Positions 62,075 through 64,000 of a DNA stretch of 64,000 bases are shown one piece after another. The notes beneath the pieces were generated by a model that was not told the origin of the DNA, did no database searches, and was given only the letters and a program-made list of their open reading frames with translations. The DNA lies in assembly GCA_025666215.1 (NCBI GenBank), contig CP102593.1, forward strand, positions 4,601,001-4,665,000, given 5' to 3'. The stretch's first letter is position 1, and each line of letters begins with the position of its first letter. The DNA is from Xanthomonas campestris pv. phormiicola (GTDB taxonomy: Bacteria > Pseudomonadota > Gammaproteobacteria > Xanthomonadales > Xanthomonadaceae). The position numbers were made by a program, and so were the translations under genes.

Positions 62075-62253
62075 CGTGTCTCCTGGATGCGATCGCGGCC
62101 GGCGAGGCGGAACGTGCCGGCCGGCGGCAGGGTTGCTCTGAAGCAGACGCGCGACTGCCGGGCAAAGGCCGTCGTGCGTGCTGCGGGGCGCTGCATCGCC
62201 GGAGGCTCGCCGCCGGATCGATGTGGCGATGGAACCGCCCGCGGCGGCATGGC

Positions 62254-63027
62254 TCAGCCCTGGTCGCCGCCTCCGACCGGCAGCACCGTGCCGGTGATGT
62301 AGGAAGCCTCGTCCGAGGCCAGGAACAGGATCGCCGCGGCCTGCTCGTCGAGCGTGCCATAGCGCTTCATCAGGCTCGATGCGACCGTCTGCGCGACGAT
62401 CTGCCGGTACCACGCCTGCTCCTGCGCGCTCTGCGCATCCGCATTGCGCGGCACCCGCCGCGGCGGCGCCTCGGTGCCGCCCGGCGCCACGGCGTTGACG
62501 CGGATGCCGTGTTCGGCATGCTCGAACGCCAGGCAGGCGGTCAGCGCGTTGACCCCGCCCTTGGCCGCGCCGTAGGGCACGCGGTGGATGCTGCGGGTGG
62601 CGATGGAGGAGACGTTGACGATGGCGCCACCGCCCTGCCCGATCAGGTAGGGCAGCACCGCGCGGCAGCCCCACAGCGCGGGGAACAGCGAGCGCCGCAC
62701 TTCGGCTTCGATCTGCTCCGGCGCGTAGTGCTGGAACGGCTGCGCCCAGATGGTGCCGCCGACGTTGTTGACCAGCACGTCGATGCGTCCCATCCGCGCG
62801 TGGGCGAAGGCCATGGCACGTGCGTTCTCCTGGTAGTGCTCCAGATCGGCCACCACCGTGGCGACCTCGGCCGGCGCCAGCGCCTGCTCCAGCTCGGCCA
62901 CGTGCCCGGCGCGATCCACCAGCACCAGCCGCGCGCCCTCGGCGGCGGCGCGCTCGGCGACGCGGCGGCCGATGCCCTGCGCCGCGCCGGTGACGACCAC
63001 CACCTTGCCGGCGAAGCGTGCGCTCAT
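62254..63027 (-). CDS. benD: Dihydroxycyclohexadiene carboxylate dehydrogenase (benzoate diol dehydrogenase)
   Basis: 257-residue short-chain dehydrogenase. Cofactor motif TGAAQGIGRR with Asp after strand two (LVDRAG, NAD-type), NNVGG, and catalytic Ser/YGAAK. The segment GGTIWAQPFQHYAPEQIEAE and the end GTVLPVGGGDQG are BenD/XylL-like. It oxidises the benzoate cis-diol to catechol with loss of CO2. Its ATG overlaps the benC stop (ATGA). A 179-bp gap without recognisable remnant follows before the collapsed monooxygenase. Confidence 0.92.
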   Translation of the reverse strand: MSARFAGKVVVVTGAAQGIGRRVAERAAAEGARLVLVDRAGHVAELEQALAPAEVATVVADLEHYQENARAMAFAHARMGRIDVLVNNVGGTIWAQPFQHYAPEQIEAEVRRSLFPALWGCRAVLPYLIGQGGGAIVNVSSIATRSIHRVPYGAAKGGVNALTACLAFEHAEHGIRVNAVAPGGTEAPPRRVPRNADAQSAQEQAWYRQIVAQTVASSLMKRYGTLDEQAAAILFLASDEASYITGTVLPVGGGDQG

Positions 63028-64000
63028 GCGGCCCGCTCCTGCGCCGGCGCCGCGGCAGTGGGAGTGAACTTCTCGTAGTGGAAGCTGGCCGGGTCCAGGC
63101 CGATCTGGCGAAAGTGCGCGCGCACCGCCTCCACCATCGGCGGCGGGCCGCACAGGTAGACGTCCACGTCGCCGCCATGCAGCGCCTGCGGCGGCAGGTG
63201 CTCGGTGACGTAACCGGTGCGCGGATGCGCGGCGGCAGGATCGACCACGCAGGTGTCGAAGCCGAACCAGTCCCGCCGCTCGGCGATCGCCTGCAGGCGA
63301 TCGACCAGCACCAGGTCGGCGCCGCGGGTGACGCCGTACAGCAGATGCACCGGCTGCGCGCAGCCGCTGGCTTCCAGTTGCGCCAGCATCGACAGGAACG
63401 GCGCCAGGCCGGTGCCGCCGGCCAGCATCAGCACTGGCCGCGCCACTTCGCGCAGATAGAAGCTGCCCAGCGGGCCGGTCAATTCGAGTACCTGTCCGGG
63501 CCTGGCCGCATCCAGGTAGGCGCTCATCAGCCCGCCGGGCACGCGCCTGATCAGGAAGGTCAGCACGCTTGCGCCGGGCGCGGAACTGAAGGAGTAGGCG
63601 CGCACCTGGCCGCTTCCCGGCACGGCGATGTTGACGTACTGGCCGGGCAGGAAGGCGGGCACCTCGCCGATCGCCTCCAGCCGCAGTTCCAGCGCCGCGT
63701 CGGCGTGCGCGATCACCTGCGCCACCGCCGCCTGGAAGCGCACGCTGCCGGTCTTGCACGCGGCCGAGGTCGCCGGCACCGCCAGCGCACAATCCGAACG
63801 CGGCAGCATCTGGCAGGTCAGCACCAGGCCGGCGGCGGCCTCCTCGGCGCCGAGCGCGTCCTCGATGTAGTCCTCGCCCAGGTCGTAGCGCCCGCTGTCG
63901 GCGCGGCATTTGCAGGTGCCGCAGACGCCGTCGGCGCAATCCATCGGCAGGTTGATGCGCTGGCGGAAAGCGGCGTCGAGCACTTTCTCGCCGTCGTTGC
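63024..64000 (-). CDS. benC: Benzoate 1,2-dioxygenase electron-transfer component, 5' end cut by window edge
   Basis: At least 325 residues; the frame is open at the right edge (NDGEKVLDAAFRQR...), so only the first few residues are missing. The ferredoxin ligands CADGVCGTCKCRAD and LTCQM are followed by FAD-binding RAYSFSSAPG, then NAD-binding LAGGTGLAPFLSML and CGPPPMVEAV. It passes electrons from NADH to the BenAB oxygenase, which should be encoded just to the right. It shares domain order with the hydroxylase reductase at 10467-11555, but the two differ clearly in sequence. Confidence 0.93.
   Translation of the reverse strand, partial: NDGEKVLDAAFRQRINLPMDCADGVCGTCKCRADSGRYDLGEDYIEDALGAEEAAAGLVLTCQMLPRSDCALAVPATSAACKTGSVRFQAAVAQVIAHADAALELRLEAIGEVPAFLPGQYVNIAVPGSGQVRAYSFSSAPGASVLTFLIRRVPGGLMSAYLDAARPGQVLELTGPLGSFYLREVARPVLMLAGGTGLAPFLSMLAQLEASGCAQPVHLLYGVTRGADLVLVDRLQAIAERRDWFGFDTCVVDPAAAHPRTGYVTEHLPPQALHGGDVDVYLCGPPPMVEAVRAHFRQIGLDPASFHYEKFTPTAAAPAQERAA

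Overview
The window is GC-rich, densely coded DNA from a gammaproteobacterium of the Xanthomonas group (Lysobacteraceae). This rests on the F1Fo ATP synthase operon followed by a secreted chorismate mutase and glmU, a dihydrolipoamide dehydrogenase carrying its own lipoyl domain, and two kinds of intergenic repeat that I associate with xanthomonads: a hairpin built on TGTGGGAGCGACTTCAGTCG and arrays of GGGAATC/GGGACTC heptamers. The species cannot be fixed from the sequence alone.

Region 1-16839 is a hydrocarbon or alkyl-chain oxidation locus. One long leftward gene train (about 12.7 kb to beyond the left edge) encodes a membrane di-iron hydroxylase, its ferredoxin-type reductase, a thiolase, a FadB-like fusion, an enoyl-CoA hydratase/isomerase, an SDR, an acyl-CoA dehydrogenase, a small membrane protein, an OmpW-family outer-membrane protein (AlkL-like role), an aldehyde dehydrogenase and an acyl-CoA synthetase. 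A divergent nitronate monooxygenase and a 977-residue MalT/AlkS-type LuxR regulator complete it. Together they could take a chain through uptake, terminal oxidation, CoA activation and beta-oxidation.

Region 17324-33531 holds glmS and then a large rightward operon: a membrane-fusion protein, one MacB-type ATPase and seven FtsX-like permeases (three tandem pairs plus one orphan), closed by an NtrC-type response regulator and a histidine kinase with almost no periplasmic part. The operon starts behind a near-consensus sigma-54 promoter with clustered palindromes upstream, so it looks self-regulated. This is the most distinctive system in the window.

Region 33532-45773 is mostly core genome: a repeat hairpin broken by a 99-bp MITE-like insertion, a parallel beta-helix protein, glmU, a GtrA-like protein, a periplasmic chorismate mutase, and the complete atpIBEFHAGDC operon. 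Heptamer repeat elements lie in all four intergenic gaps among the F1 genes from atpH to atpC, but not among the Fo genes.

Region 45774-58262 carries an outer-membrane barrel protein, lpd and aceF (pyruvate dehydrogenase E3 and E2), a membrane protein, a DNA glycosylase, an OmpW protein, the metNIQ methionine importer, an EamA transporter and yajQ.

Region 58331-64000 is an aromatic catabolism cluster read leftward: benC (cut by the edge), benD, a collapsed FAD monooxygenase, a collapsed HSL-type esterase, benzaldehyde dehydrogenase and benzyl-alcohol dehydrogenase. Its make-up resembles the ben/are/sal supercluster of Acinetobacter. The two middle genes each appear to have lost an internal segment. 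No tRNA, rRNA, CRISPR array or intact insertion sequence was seen.
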